A stretch of DNA of 20,634 nucleotides from a virus: positions 1 through 20,634 of the IMG/VR virus record IMGVR_UViG_3300032240_001633. One strand, written 5' to 3'. The notes under the pieces were generated by a model. That model ran no database searches. It was not told the origin of the DNA and saw nothing but the letters and a program-made list of their open reading frames with translations. Below are positions 7,182 to 13,634 of the stretch, one piece after another. How positions within the stretch are numbered: position 1 is the first letter of the stretch; each line of letters starts with the position of its first letter. The position numbers were made by a program, and so were the translations under genes.

Positions 7182-7324
7182 GGGTGCTGCTCCGCTGTTG
7201 TTCTGGTTAGAAAAACGTGGTTGCACTCTGTGCAGCGCCACACGAAGCCCTGCTCCACGATTGTTCTACGATCACCATGTTGGCCGCGCAGTTTTCCTAC
7301 GAATGTTCTGATTGCTTCAATCAC
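7157..7324 (-). CDS. 55-residue C2HC zinc-finger-like protein, GTG start
   Basis: The protein begins (M)IEAIRTFVGKLRGQHGDRR and ends with a zinc-finger-like pattern: Cys31-x2-Cys34, then His47-x-Cys49 (FVWRCTECNHVF ... EQHPCPDQ). Four metal ligands with a Cys-x2-Cys knuckle suggest a small zinc-binding protein that could contact nucleic acid or another protein. The start is GTG at 7324, overlapping the upstream stop as GTGA, with GGGAGAG (within 7330-7336) as ribosome site. This GTG coupling and the tidy Cys/His spacing are the reasons for calling it. It overlaps the next gene by 25 nt. The specific role is unknown. Confidence 0.62.
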   Translation of the reverse strand: MIEAIRTFVGKLRGQHGDRRTIVEQGFVWRCTECNHVFLTRTTAEQHPCPDQKLN

Positions 7325-7527
7325 GATTGTCTCTCCCTCATCATGGCTTTTGCCTGTTTGTATGCTGACTTTGCAATGTCGTCATAGTCAAGCTCAAAAT
7401 CATCTGGTGCCGTGTCCACAAGAGCTTGCATTGCTTTGGCAGCAAAGTAGTCGAGCGTTGTAATTCCAGCCCTACCCGAGTCTCTTGGCTCAGGTGTAGG
7501 AAATGCTGGATGGTTTTTAAGTTTCAT
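7321..7527 (-). CDS. Conserved small phage protein (DYFAAKAM type)
   Basis: A 68-residue protein starting MKLKNHPAFPTPEPRDSG, with GITTLDYFAAKAMQALVDT (about 21-39), an acidic stretch (PDDFELDYDDIAKSAYKQAK) and a basic end (MMRERQS). The pairing of a Pro-rich head with a T-x-x-DYFAAxAM helix is common in small early-region proteins of phages of Gram-negative bacteria. Their function is unknown to me. The ATG at 7527 overlaps the previous stop (ATGA) and its own stop overlaps the next GTG start. It is a soluble, likely helical, acidic protein. Confidence 0.75.
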   Translation of the reverse strand: MKLKNHPAFPTPEPRDSGRAGITTLDYFAAKAMQALVDTAPDDFELDYDDIAKSAYKQAKAMMRERQS

Positions 7528-7646
7528 TTATAAACTGCCACAACTTCACCACCAAAACTTTTTTGAATTTCCCTAGCAGGGGATTCTGTCCAAAAGAATT
7601 TGGGTTCATGCTTATCTTTAATCCAGACGTATCCGTATGGTTTCAT
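7524..7646 (-). CDS. 40-residue phage protein of unknown function
   Basis: The peptide begins MKPYGYVWIKDKHEPKFFWT and ends GGEVVAVYK. It looks like a small beta-sheet protein. AAGGAG (complement of 7655-7660) lies 8 nt before the ATG at 7646. The start overlaps the upstream stop as ATGA and its own stop overlaps the next start as ATGA, so coupling is seen on both sides. Short as it is, the ribosome site and double coupling make it credible. No family is recognised. Confidence 0.65.
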   Translation of the reverse strand: MKPYGYVWIKDKHEPKFFWTESPAREIQKSFGGEVVAVYK

Positions 7647-7900
7647 GTGTTCTTCTCCTTTAACTTGGCTTGCGCCCATGCAACGCCTTGGTCAAAGGTG
7701 TCGGGCATATCTTCAATTTCTTTCCAATCCTCATCCGTCAGCCCTACCCATGTGCGCTGTGCTGAGGCTTTGGCGGCTACCAGCTTGGCAAAAGCTAAAA
7801 GGTCTGGCGTCCAAACCTCAATAAATTTTGTTGCACCAAATAATTTCATTGGTGTCATACCAGCCTCTTTAGCCATTTCAATGATTTCATCTTGTGTCAT
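7643..7900 (-). CDS. Conserved small phage protein (MTQDEIIEMA type)
   Basis: An 85-residue protein beginning MTQDEIIEMAKEAGMTPMKL, with LLAFAKLVAAKASAQRTWVG (about 34-53) and WVGLTDEDWKEIEDMPDTFD. The combination of an N-terminal EII-x-MA-x-x-AG helix and a central FA-x-LVAA helix is one of the commonest patterns among hypothetical phage proteins of proteobacterial viruses, and the WVGLTDEDW phrase often follows it. No enzyme or DNA-binding function is established for this group as far as I know. The start overlaps the upstream stop by 4 nt, and the stop overlaps the start of the 40-residue gene by 4 nt. Confidence 0.78.
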   Translation of the reverse strand: MTQDEIIEMAKEAGMTPMKLFGATKFIEVWTPDLLAFAKLVAAKASAQRTWVGLTDEDWKEIEDMPDTFDQGVAWAQAKLKEKNT

Positions 7901-8088
7901 GGTTGTTTAGCCTCCTGCAAGAGTTCAATACGTTCACGGGACGCCCTGAGCGTGGTGTAGCGTTGGTGCAATCGCTCCAGTACCACCACACGCTTGGCGT
8001 TCGCCCGTTCATGGGTCAACATCTCCAAAACCTTTTGTTCGTCAAAAGTCCTGAGCTCACTGTTTAATTTTCGCCAAGTGATTTGCAA
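7897..8088 (-). CDS. 63-residue charged helical protein, TTG start
   Basis: The protein begins (M)QITWRKLNSELRTFDEQKV and is strongly charged and helical throughout (LEMLTHERANAKRVVVLERL, then RASRERIELLQEAKQP), consistent with a small coiled coil. The start codon is TTG at 8088, supported by a strong GGAGG (complement of 8095-8099) 6 nt upstream. The stop overlaps the next ATG as ATGA. The gene overlaps the upstream 56-residue gene by 32 nt in another frame, so its ribosome site lies inside that gene. The function is not recognised. Confidence 0.65.
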   Translation of the reverse strand: MQITWRKLNSELRTFDEQKVLEMLTHERANAKRVVVLERLHQRYTTLRASRERIELLQEAKQP

Positions 8089-8227
8089 CTTTGTCCTCCA
8101 GTTTTTTAACTAACGTCATGCTCTTGCTCAACTTGCGCCAAGCGGCGTTAAAGTCTCGCTGGTAAATTTTCTGGATAGACTTTTCAGCTTTTAACTGTGT
8201 CTTCCAATTGTTCAAACGTACACTCAT
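8057..8227 (-). CDS. 56-residue basic coiled-coil protein
   Basis: The protein begins MSVRLNNWKTQLKAEKSIQK, continues through IYQRDFNAAWRKLSKSMTLV and ends HLAKIKQ. It is Lys/Arg-rich and almost fully helical. The ATG at 8227 overlaps the helicase stop as ATGA, and GGAGGAA lies about 6 nt upstream. Its last 32 nt overlap the next gene. Being immediately downstream of the helicase gene, and basic, it might bind nucleic acid or the helicase; that is speculation. Confidence 0.65.
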   Translation of the reverse strand: MSVRLNNWKTQLKAEKSIQKIYQRDFNAAWRKLSKSMTLVKKLEDKVANHLAKIKQ

Positions 8228-9561
8228 TTCAGTTCCTCCATTGCAATGTCAGATATGGCGCGTTTGTCGTGTAGCGCGCCCCAAATTTTTTCATCCACAG
8301 TCTTATTCGTCAGCATGACGTACACCCACACACTGTGTGCTTGGCCTGAGCGGTGCAGACGACCAACGGTTTGTTCGTACAACTCCAAGCTCCACGGCAA
8401 GGACAGAAACACCATGTGACAACCCCCAAACTGGAGGTTGAGCCCATGTCCTGCTGACTTTGGATGGACGAGTAGGAGCTCGACCTTACCTTCGTTCCAG
8501 CGTTGAATGGCTTCTTTGTCGTCAAGCGTTTGGGCGTGGGGATAACGGCGCTTGAGTTCTGCCAACTCTTCTTGATACGTGTAAGCAATGATCGTATTTG
8601 CTCTTTGATTTTCATTCAGTAACTCCTCAAGTCGGTCAAATTTATGGCTGCTAAACCACACTGGCGTCTGGGTGACAATGAACTTACCAGGTGTTTCGGA
8701 GGCTTCTTTGCGTGTGTCGTACACAAACCCGCTGGCCATCTGTTGCAGCTTGCCGGTGACGACACCGGCGTTGATAGCGGTAACATCCAGCGCCTGAAAA
8801 TCCACACGCATCTTCTCGTAGGGCTTGCGGTCTTCCAGATTGCAGCGCACTTCAATCACATGTAACGGCGGCAGTTTGTCGGCGTACTCGCCAGCTTCCA
8901 AGACGTAGGTAGCCGGTTTGATGCGCGTCATGACGTTGGCCAGCGCGCCGGCACGCGGTGCCCACTCGCCAAACTCCTTGTTGATCAGCACGAAATACTG
9001 CTGCATGAACGCGCCTTTGGAACGACCAAGCAGGCTCTGGTCAACGATCTTGCACTGGCCAAACACATCTTCCAAACCGTTGCTGGTGAACGAGCCGGTC
9101 AAGCCCCAGCGGATTGTCATGGGGTCGATCACCTTCAGCAGCGCCTTGAAGCGTGTGCCGGATGGATTCTTCAAGCGTGTCAGTTCGTCAAACACAATGC
9201 CATCAAAGTCCAACTCTTGCTCGGCCAGCCATTGGATGTTGTCGTAATTGCTAACCACAATCTGCGCCTTGGAGCGCAGCGCAGCCAGCCGTTCCTTGGG
9301 TGTGCCCACGGCCACGGCCACTGGTGTCGCCGGTGCCCACTTGGGTTGCTCGACTGGCCACACGTCAGTACAGACGCGCTTGGGTGCCAGAACAAGAAAC
9401 CGCTTGGCCACACCGTTGGCCAGCATGGCCTGCATAGCCGTCAAGGTGATGGCTGTCTTGCCAGCGCCAACAGGTGCCAAGATCATGGCCCGATCACGCT
9501 CGTAGAGGAAGTCAGCGGCTTCGTCTTGGTATGGTCTAAGTTGCACTTTTAATCCACTCAT
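8224..9561 (-). CDS. SNF2-type superfamily 2 DNA helicase/translocase
   Basis: A 445-residue protein with both RecA-like lobes. Motif Q/I region: LRPYQDEAADFL (8-19) and Walker A APVGAGKT (29-36). Walker B-like FDELTRLKNP (124-133; DELT rather than DEAH). Motif III GLTGSFTSN (153-161). Motif IV/V HPKSAGHGLNLQ (366-377). Motif VI EQTVGRLHRSGQ (396-407) with arginines 401 and 404. This is a minimal SNF2 ATPase without accessory domains. Such helicases move on duplex DNA and remodel bound proteins. In phages the gene is typically next to a VRR-NUC nuclease and the replication genes, as here. The ATG at 9561 lies 26 nt inside the end of the nuclease gene and the stop overlaps the next start as ATGA. 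It probably acts in phage DNA replication or recombination. Confidence 0.93.
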   Translation of the reverse strand: MSGLKVQLRPYQDEAADFLYERDRAMILAPVGAGKTAITLTAMQAMLANGVAKRFLVLAPKRVCTDVWPVEQPKWAPATPVAVAVGTPKERLAALRSKAQIVVSNYDNIQWLAEQELDFDGIVFDELTRLKNPSGTRFKALLKVIDPMTIRWGLTGSFTSNGLEDVFGQCKIVDQSLLGRSKGAFMQQYFVLINKEFGEWAPRAGALANVMTRIKPATYVLEAGEYADKLPPLHVIEVRCNLEDRKPYEKMRVDFQALDVTAINAGVVTGKLQQMASGFVYDTRKEASETPGKFIVTQTPVWFSSHKFDRLEELLNENQRANTIIAYTYQEELAELKRRYPHAQTLDDKEAIQRWNEGKVELLLVHPKSAGHGLNLQFGGCHMVFLSLPWSLELYEQTVGRLHRSGQAHSVWVYVMLTNKTVDEKIWGALHDKRAISDIAMEELK

Positions 9562-9811
9562 CTACTTGTTCTATCGTCCATAAACACGCGTACTTCTGAT
9601 TCAGCAGCGCCATGTCCGACATGAACATTTTCTGCAACGCTGACAGCCTGCCGCCTTTGGTCTTCAACTCCACAAACCATGTGCTGCCGTCAGGCAGACA
9701 TGCAATCCGATCTGCAACACCTTTGCGCCCAGGTGACGTGAACTTGTACGTCTTGCCACCGATGCGCTCAACTGCCCAGACGAAATGATTTTCAACTATT
9801 TTTTCTTTCAT
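9536..9811 (-). CDS. VRR-NUC domain nuclease
   Basis: A 91-residue single-domain protein with PD-(D/E)XK VRR-NUC features: GRKGVADRIACLPDG (Asp34), WFVELKTKGGRLSALQ (Glu48, Lys50, Gln60). These acidic/lysine residues form the metal-dependent active site in the family. The stand-alone phage forms are small endonucleases thought to cut branched or flap-like DNA, as part of replication or recombination. It is the first gene of the minus-strand chain and overlaps the helicase by 26 nt. No strong ribosome site is visible before the ATG at 9811: AT-rich sequence with only AAAC/TTTTTGAC precedes it. The family call is secure from the motif; the cellular substrate is not known. Confidence 0.9.
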   Translation of the reverse strand: MKEKIVENHFVWAVERIGGKTYKFTSPGRKGVADRIACLPDGSTWFVELKTKGGRLSALQKMFMSDMALLNQKYACLWTIEQVDEWIKSAT

Positions 9812-9880
9812 GTCAAAAAGTTTAGCACAGTTTTATTTTCTATGCTATAGTTCAGTCTCAATTAACTAAAGGAGAGTTCA
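9812..9880. promoter_or_regulatory. Divergent intergenic control region
   Basis: This 69-bp AT-rich gap separates the minus-strand nuclease/helicase chain from the plus-strand replication operon, so promoters for both probably lie here. On the plus strand TTAGCA (9822-9827) and TATAGT (9846-9851), 18 bp apart, are acceptable sigma70-like boxes. On the minus strand TTGAGA (complement near 9855-9862) is a possible -35 box, with only a poor -10. The stretch TTCAGTCTCAATTAACTAAA (9851-9870) plus the following GGAGAG forms a leader that resembles those of the 17518 and 18033 minus-strand genes. The ribosome site AAAGGAG (9868-9874) serves the GTG at 9881. Confidence 0.5.
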
Positions 9881-11008
9881 GTGGATCACAGTAAGATAGT
9901 CGGCGGCTCAACCGCCAAGCGCGTTATGAACTGCCCAGGCTCTGTAGCCTTGGTGCAGAAGATGCCGCCGCAGCCTAGCAACAAGTACGCCGATGAGGGT
10001 ACGCTGTTGCACAACGTCATCGCAGAGATTGTGATGTCAGACAAACACCCCGAAGAATTCCTCGGCACTACCTACAACGACCAAGTGCTGACGCTTGACT
10101 TGATCGACAACAAGCTGGTGCCTGCATTGGCGGCGCTGGATGTGATTGACCCTAACAAGGAGATGGAAATTGAAGCTGAAACTCGTGTTGGCTTTGGCGA
10201 TTTGTTGCCTGGCGTTTTTGGGAGCACTGATCTCATTGGGCGCATTGGCAGCCGCGCTGTCGTACTGGATTGGAAATTCGGTGACGGCGTGGCTGTTGAG
10301 GTAGAGGAGAATCCACAGCTCATGTTCTACGCCGCTGCGGCCATGCGTACCGAAGAAGCCAAGTGGGCGTTTAAGGATGCCGAAGAGATCGAGATGGTGA
10401 TCGTGCAGCCGCCACAGGTCAAGCGTTGGGTGACCACACCTGCTCGCATCGCTCAGTTTGAGAAAGACTTGGTGAAGGCCGTCAAGCTAGCCCAGCAACC
10501 GAATGCCGAGCTCAAGATCGGTGACCACTGCCGATGGTGTGCGGCCAAGCCGATCTGTCCACAGATGACCGGCGCTGTTGATCGCGCATTGAAGACGCAA
10601 GTTGAAGCGATCGACGTGGATACGCTGGGCGCGTACTTGGCCAACGCCGACATATTGGAAGATTGGATCAAAGACTTACGTGCGCTGGCGCACCAAATCC
10701 TTGACAGCGGTGCGCCGGTACCTGGGTATAAACTGGTGGCCAAGCGTGGTACACGTCAGTGGACGGAAGAAAAAGACGTGGTGCATTGGCTTGACGGCAA
10801 AGGCTTGGAGCCTATTGAAATCTACAGCAAAGAATTACTCAGCCCTGCTCAAATGGAGAAGGTGCTGAAAAAGCGCAAGTTGACATTGCCCGACGATCTT
10901 GTCGTGTCAGTGTCTTCAGGCACAACATTAGCAAGCGCGGATGACCCGCGCCCAGCAGTGTTGCAAATCGGGAAGCAGTTAACTGCGGCCCTTCTTAAAC
11001 TTCAGTAA
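9881..11008 (+). CDS. DUF2800-type PD-(D/E)XK nuclease with Cys cluster
   Basis: A 375-residue protein. Residues 8-21 (GGSTAKRVMNCPGS), ADEGTLLH (37-44), FGSTDLIG (113-120), AVVLDWKFGDG (126-136) and QLMFYA (146-151) match the DUF2800 phage family, a Cas4/RecB-like PD-(D/E)XK nuclease. The expected active site is His44, Asp117, Asp130 and Lys132, with Gln146/Tyr150 as the QxxxY motif. Cys18 together with HCRWCAAKPIC (Cys217, Cys220, Cys226) looks like the four-cysteine iron-sulfur arrangement of Cas4/AddB-type nucleases. The start is GTG at 9881 with AAAGGAG 6 nt upstream. It heads the plus-strand replication operon. It probably processes DNA ends in replication or recombination; iron-sulfur binding is inferred from the cysteines. 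Confidence 0.9.
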   Translation: MDHSKIVGGSTAKRVMNCPGSVALVQKMPPQPSNKYADEGTLLHNVIAEIVMSDKHPEEFLGTTYNDQVLTLDLIDNKLVPALAALDVIDPNKEMEIEAETRVGFGDLLPGVFGSTDLIGRIGSRAVVLDWKFGDGVAVEVEENPQLMFYAAAAMRTEEAKWAFKDAEEIEMVIVQPPQVKRWVTTPARIAQFEKDLVKAVKLAQQPNAELKIGDHCRWCAAKPICPQMTGAVDRALKTQVEAIDVDTLGAYLANADILEDWIKDLRALAHQILDSGAPVPGYKLVAKRGTRQWTEEKDVVHWLDGKGLEPIEIYSKELLSPAQMEKVLKKRKLTLPDDLVVSVSSGTTLASADDPRPAVLQIGKQLTAALLKLQ

Positions 11009-11018
11009 GGAAAATCAA

Positions 11019-11657
11019 ATGTCCAATCTAGTAGCGTTCTCTCAAGCGGGCTTGCCCGCAGTTTCCACCCTGTCATCCGCACTGCGGGCGATCCAATCCG
11101 ATGTCGGCCCAGCCGGTACAGCTATCCTCAAAATGGATAAGACTGGCCATTGGGTCTTCGGTGCCGATCAGACCGAAGTCGAAGACGACAGCAAGTGGGC
11201 GATCAACCCCTTCTCCTTTGTCCACGGCTTCATTGCTTGGGGTGATGGTGAGGTGTTGGCCGAGAAGATGGCCAGTGTCAGCCAGCCGTTGCCCGAACTC
11301 GACGAAGCGCCCCCAGGTGCCAAGAAGGGTTGGGAGACACAGGTCGGCCTGAGCTTGAAGTGCATCAGCGGCGAAGACAAGGGAATGGAAGCGCGTTACA
11401 CCACCACATCAGTGGGCGGTAAGAAAGCGGTTCAGTCCATCGCAGTCGCCTTGGCCGAGCAGGTCGATAAGGATCAAGCCAAGCCAGTGGCTATCGTGCG
11501 TCTGCGTAAAGACCACTACGCCCACAAGAGCTACGGCAAGATTTACACGCCTGTGTTTGAGGTGATTGAGTGGGTCAGCATGGATGGTGAGCCTGAGCCT
11601 GCAAAGGTTGAGGAAGCCCCCGCTGCGCCAGCAGGTCGTCGTCGCCGGTCTGCCTGA
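11019..11657 (+). CDS. Conserved replication-operon protein, possibly ssDNA-binding
   Basis: A 212-residue protein. It contains TGHWVFGADQTEVEDDSKWA (about 42-61), then NPFSFVHGFIAWGDGEVLAE and later GKIYTPVFEVIEWV (173-186). The tail is Glu/Ala/Pro-rich and ends in GRRRRSA. The central WxxGADQTEVEDxSxWAINPxSFxxGFIAWGDGE pattern is one I recall from many uncultured phages; it is normally left as hypothetical. It lies between the DUF2800 nuclease and PolA, the slot held by DUF2815 (a single-stranded-DNA-binding candidate) in the equivalent cassette of other phages, so an SSB-like role is plausible. The sequence itself does not look like DUF2815. AAGGAAA (11007-11012) is the ribosome site. The stop shares a base with the polymerase ATG (TGATG). 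Confidence 0.72.
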   Translation: MSNLVAFSQAGLPAVSTLSSALRAIQSDVGPAGTAILKMDKTGHWVFGADQTEVEDDSKWAINPFSFVHGFIAWGDGEVLAEKMASVSQPLPELDEAPPGAKKGWETQVGLSLKCISGEDKGMEARYTTTSVGGKKAVQSIAVALAEQVDKDQAKPVAIVRLRKDHYAHKSYGKIYTPVFEVIEWVSMDGEPEPAKVEEAPAAPAGRRRRSA

Positions 11658-13594
11658 TGTCACTTTGGGTTGATTTTGAGACCCGTAGCGCCTGCAACCT
11701 AACGGTTGCGGGCGTTTACAACTACGCGCAAGATGCCAGCACCGAAGTGCTGTGCATGTCTTACGCTTTTGGCGATGATGAGGTGGTGACTTGGATACCT
11801 ACCGAACCCTTTCCCGAGAAAGTAAAGTCGTACACCGGCCAAATCTACGCACATAATGCGGCGTTTGAGCGCCTGATCTTTTGGTACGTTTTACAGATAA
11901 ATTTCAATCTGGAGCAGTTTGTCTGCACCGCAACACAAGCCCGCGCCAACTGTGCGCCTGGCTCGCTGGAAGACGTTGGCCGGTTTGCTGGCGCGTCTAT
12001 GAAGAAAGACCACCGAGGTGCCCAGTTGATCCGTCTGCTGTCGATCCCGCAGGCTGACGGCACCTTCCGACAGGACGCCGCCTTGATGGCTGAGATGATC
12101 CAATACTGCGAACAAGATGTCCGTGCTATGCGTTCCATCAGCAAAGCCCTGCGCCCACTGTCAGCGGATGAGCTGGCCGACTACCACGTCAATGAGCGGA
12201 TCAACGACCGTGGCGTGTTGGTGGACGTGCCTCTGTGCAACGCCGCCATCAAGTTTGCCAGCGATGAGCTAATCGAGATTGAGCAGATCGTGGCTGAGGT
12301 GACCGAAGGCGAGATCACCAGCGTTAGGTCGCCTAAGATGCGCCAGTGGGTGATCGACCGTGTTGGCCCGCAGGCGCTCAAGTTGATGGAAACCTTTAAG
12401 GACGGCGAGAAGAAATATTCGATTGACAAAACTGTGCGAGCCAACCTGCTTGCAATGGAGAATCCAGATGAGATACCGCCCGCTGTTGCCGAGGTCATCC
12501 AATGCGCGGACGACCTATGGGCCTCTTCGGTTGCGAAGTTTAGCCGCCTTGCATCTCTTGCAGATGTCGAAGACAACCGAGTACGCGGAGCCTTTGTATT
12601 CGCTGGAGGATCAGCCACAGGCAGAGCCTCAAGCTATGGAGCCCAAGTTCACAATTTCACTCGCAAGTGCGCCAAATCGCCCGAAGACGTTAGAACTGCA
12701 ATGGTCAGAGGCCATGCAATTGTTCCTCAGTTTGGCAAGCGCGTTACAGATGTCCTCAAAGGAATGCTCAGGCCCGCACTGATACCGGCTAAGGGTAAGT
12801 CCTTAGTAGTGGCCGATTGGTCGTCCATCGAAGCCCGTGCGACACCGTGGCTGTCGAACTGCCCCGCAGGCGAGCGCAAGTTGGCCATCTTCGCCCAAGG
12901 CGAGGACGTGTACAAGGTCAACGCTTCAGCCACCTTTGGCGTGACAGTCGATCAGGTCACCGGCGAGCAACGCCAGATTGGCAAGGTTCAAGAGCTTGCC
13001 TGCGGCTTTGCCGGTGGCGTTGGTGCCTTTGCCGCGATGGGGCGCGCCTATGGTGTGCACCTGCCCGAGTCAGATGCCAAGCGCATGGTGGATGCTTGGC
13101 GCCGCGCAAATCCGTGGTCTGTACCTTATTGGCAGAGCCTAGAAGAAGCCTACACCCGTGCCATGCGAAACAAAGGCCATGAGTTCAACGTGGGGCGGGT
13201 TACCTATCTATATGATGGTCAGCATCTCTGGTACGCTCTGCCCTCCGGCCGCGTCCTGTGCTACCCGTTTGCCAAGCTGGAAGCCGACGGCGTGACGTAC
13301 GCCAAGGCGGCTTGGAAACCGGCAGCAGACGCGACCGAATGGCCACGCGCAAGGCTTTGGAAAGGGTTGGCGTGTGAAAATATCACCCAAGCCACCGCCA
13401 ACGATCTGCTGCGCCATTCGCTGCGCCAGCTTGATGACGTGGTGCTGCATGTGCATGACGAGATAGTGTTGGAAACCGACCGGCCTGAAGAGATGGCCGT
13501 GCGGCTCGAAGAGGTGATGTGTACGCCACCCGAATGGGCTAAGGGTTTACCCCTTGGCGCAGAGGTAGCGATCATGTCGGTATACGGCAAATAA
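11657..13594 (+). CDS. Family A DNA polymerase with 3'-5' exonuclease domain
   Basis: A 645-residue replicative polymerase. The exonuclease domain (about 1-165) has ExoI DFETRS (Asp6, Glu8), ExoII HNAAFER (66-72) and ExoIII YCEQD (150-154), so proofreading should be active. The polymerase domain has motif A ADWSSIEARA (Asp387, Glu392), motif B RQIGKVQELACGFAGG (Arg439, Lys443) and motif C LHVHDEIVLE (His600, Asp601, Glu602). At the E. coli Phe762 position stands Leu447, and at Tyr766 stands Phe451; Leu762-type polymerases are common in environmental phages. There is no 5'-nuclease domain, as usual for phage enzymes. The start follows the previous stop as TGATG. A hairpin follows directly after the stop. 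It copies the phage genome together with the primase-helicase downstream. Confidence 0.95.
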   Translation: MSLWVDFETRSACNLTVAGVYNYAQDASTEVLCMSYAFGDDEVVTWIPTEPFPEKVKSYTGQIYAHNAAFERLIFWYVLQINFNLEQFVCTATQARANCAPGSLEDVGRFAGASMKKDHRGAQLIRLLSIPQADGTFRQDAALMAEMIQYCEQDVRAMRSISKALRPLSADELADYHVNERINDRGVLVDVPLCNAAIKFASDELIEIEQIVAEVTEGEITSVRSPKMRQWVIDRVGPQALKLMETFKDGEKKYSIDKTVRANLLAMENPDEIPPAVAEVIQCADDLWASSVAKFSRLASLADVEDNRVRGAFVFAGGSATGRASSYGAQVHNFTRKCAKSPEDVRTAMVRGHAIVPQFGKRVTDVLKGMLRPALIPAKGKSLVVADWSSIEARATPWLSNCPAGERKLAIFAQGEDVYKVNASATFGVTVDQVTGEQRQIGKVQELACGFAGGVGAFAAMGRAYGVHLPESDAKRMVDAWRRANPWSVPYWQSLEEAYTRAMRNKGHEFNVGRVTYLYDGQHLWYALPSGRVLCYPFAKLEADGVTYAKAAWKPAADATEWPRARLWKGLACENITQATANDLLRHSLRQLDDVVLHVHDEIVLETDRPEEMAVRLEEVMCTPPEWAKGLPLGAEVAIMSVYGK

Positions 13595-13595
13595 A

Positions 13596-13619
13596 AAAGC
13601 CCGCTGGCAGGCGGGCTTT
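13596..13619. terminator. Hairpin after polymerase gene; probable partial or bidirectional terminator
   Basis: A perfect 9-bp stem AAAGCCCGC (13596-13604) / GCGGGCTTT (13611-13619) with a 6-nt loop follows the polymerase stop. On the plus strand only three T residues close it before AACTGG, so termination should be weak and allow read-through to the primase-helicase. On the minus strand the stem is followed by six T residues, which is the stronger orientation, although no minus-strand gene is seen upstream of it. Confidence 0.7.
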
Positions 13620-13634
13620 AACTGGAGCACTAAC

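Noticed and set aside
11019-11657. Calling the protein DUF2815
   Set aside because: The position fits but the sequence does not show the DUF2815 pattern; only the role is suggested by context.
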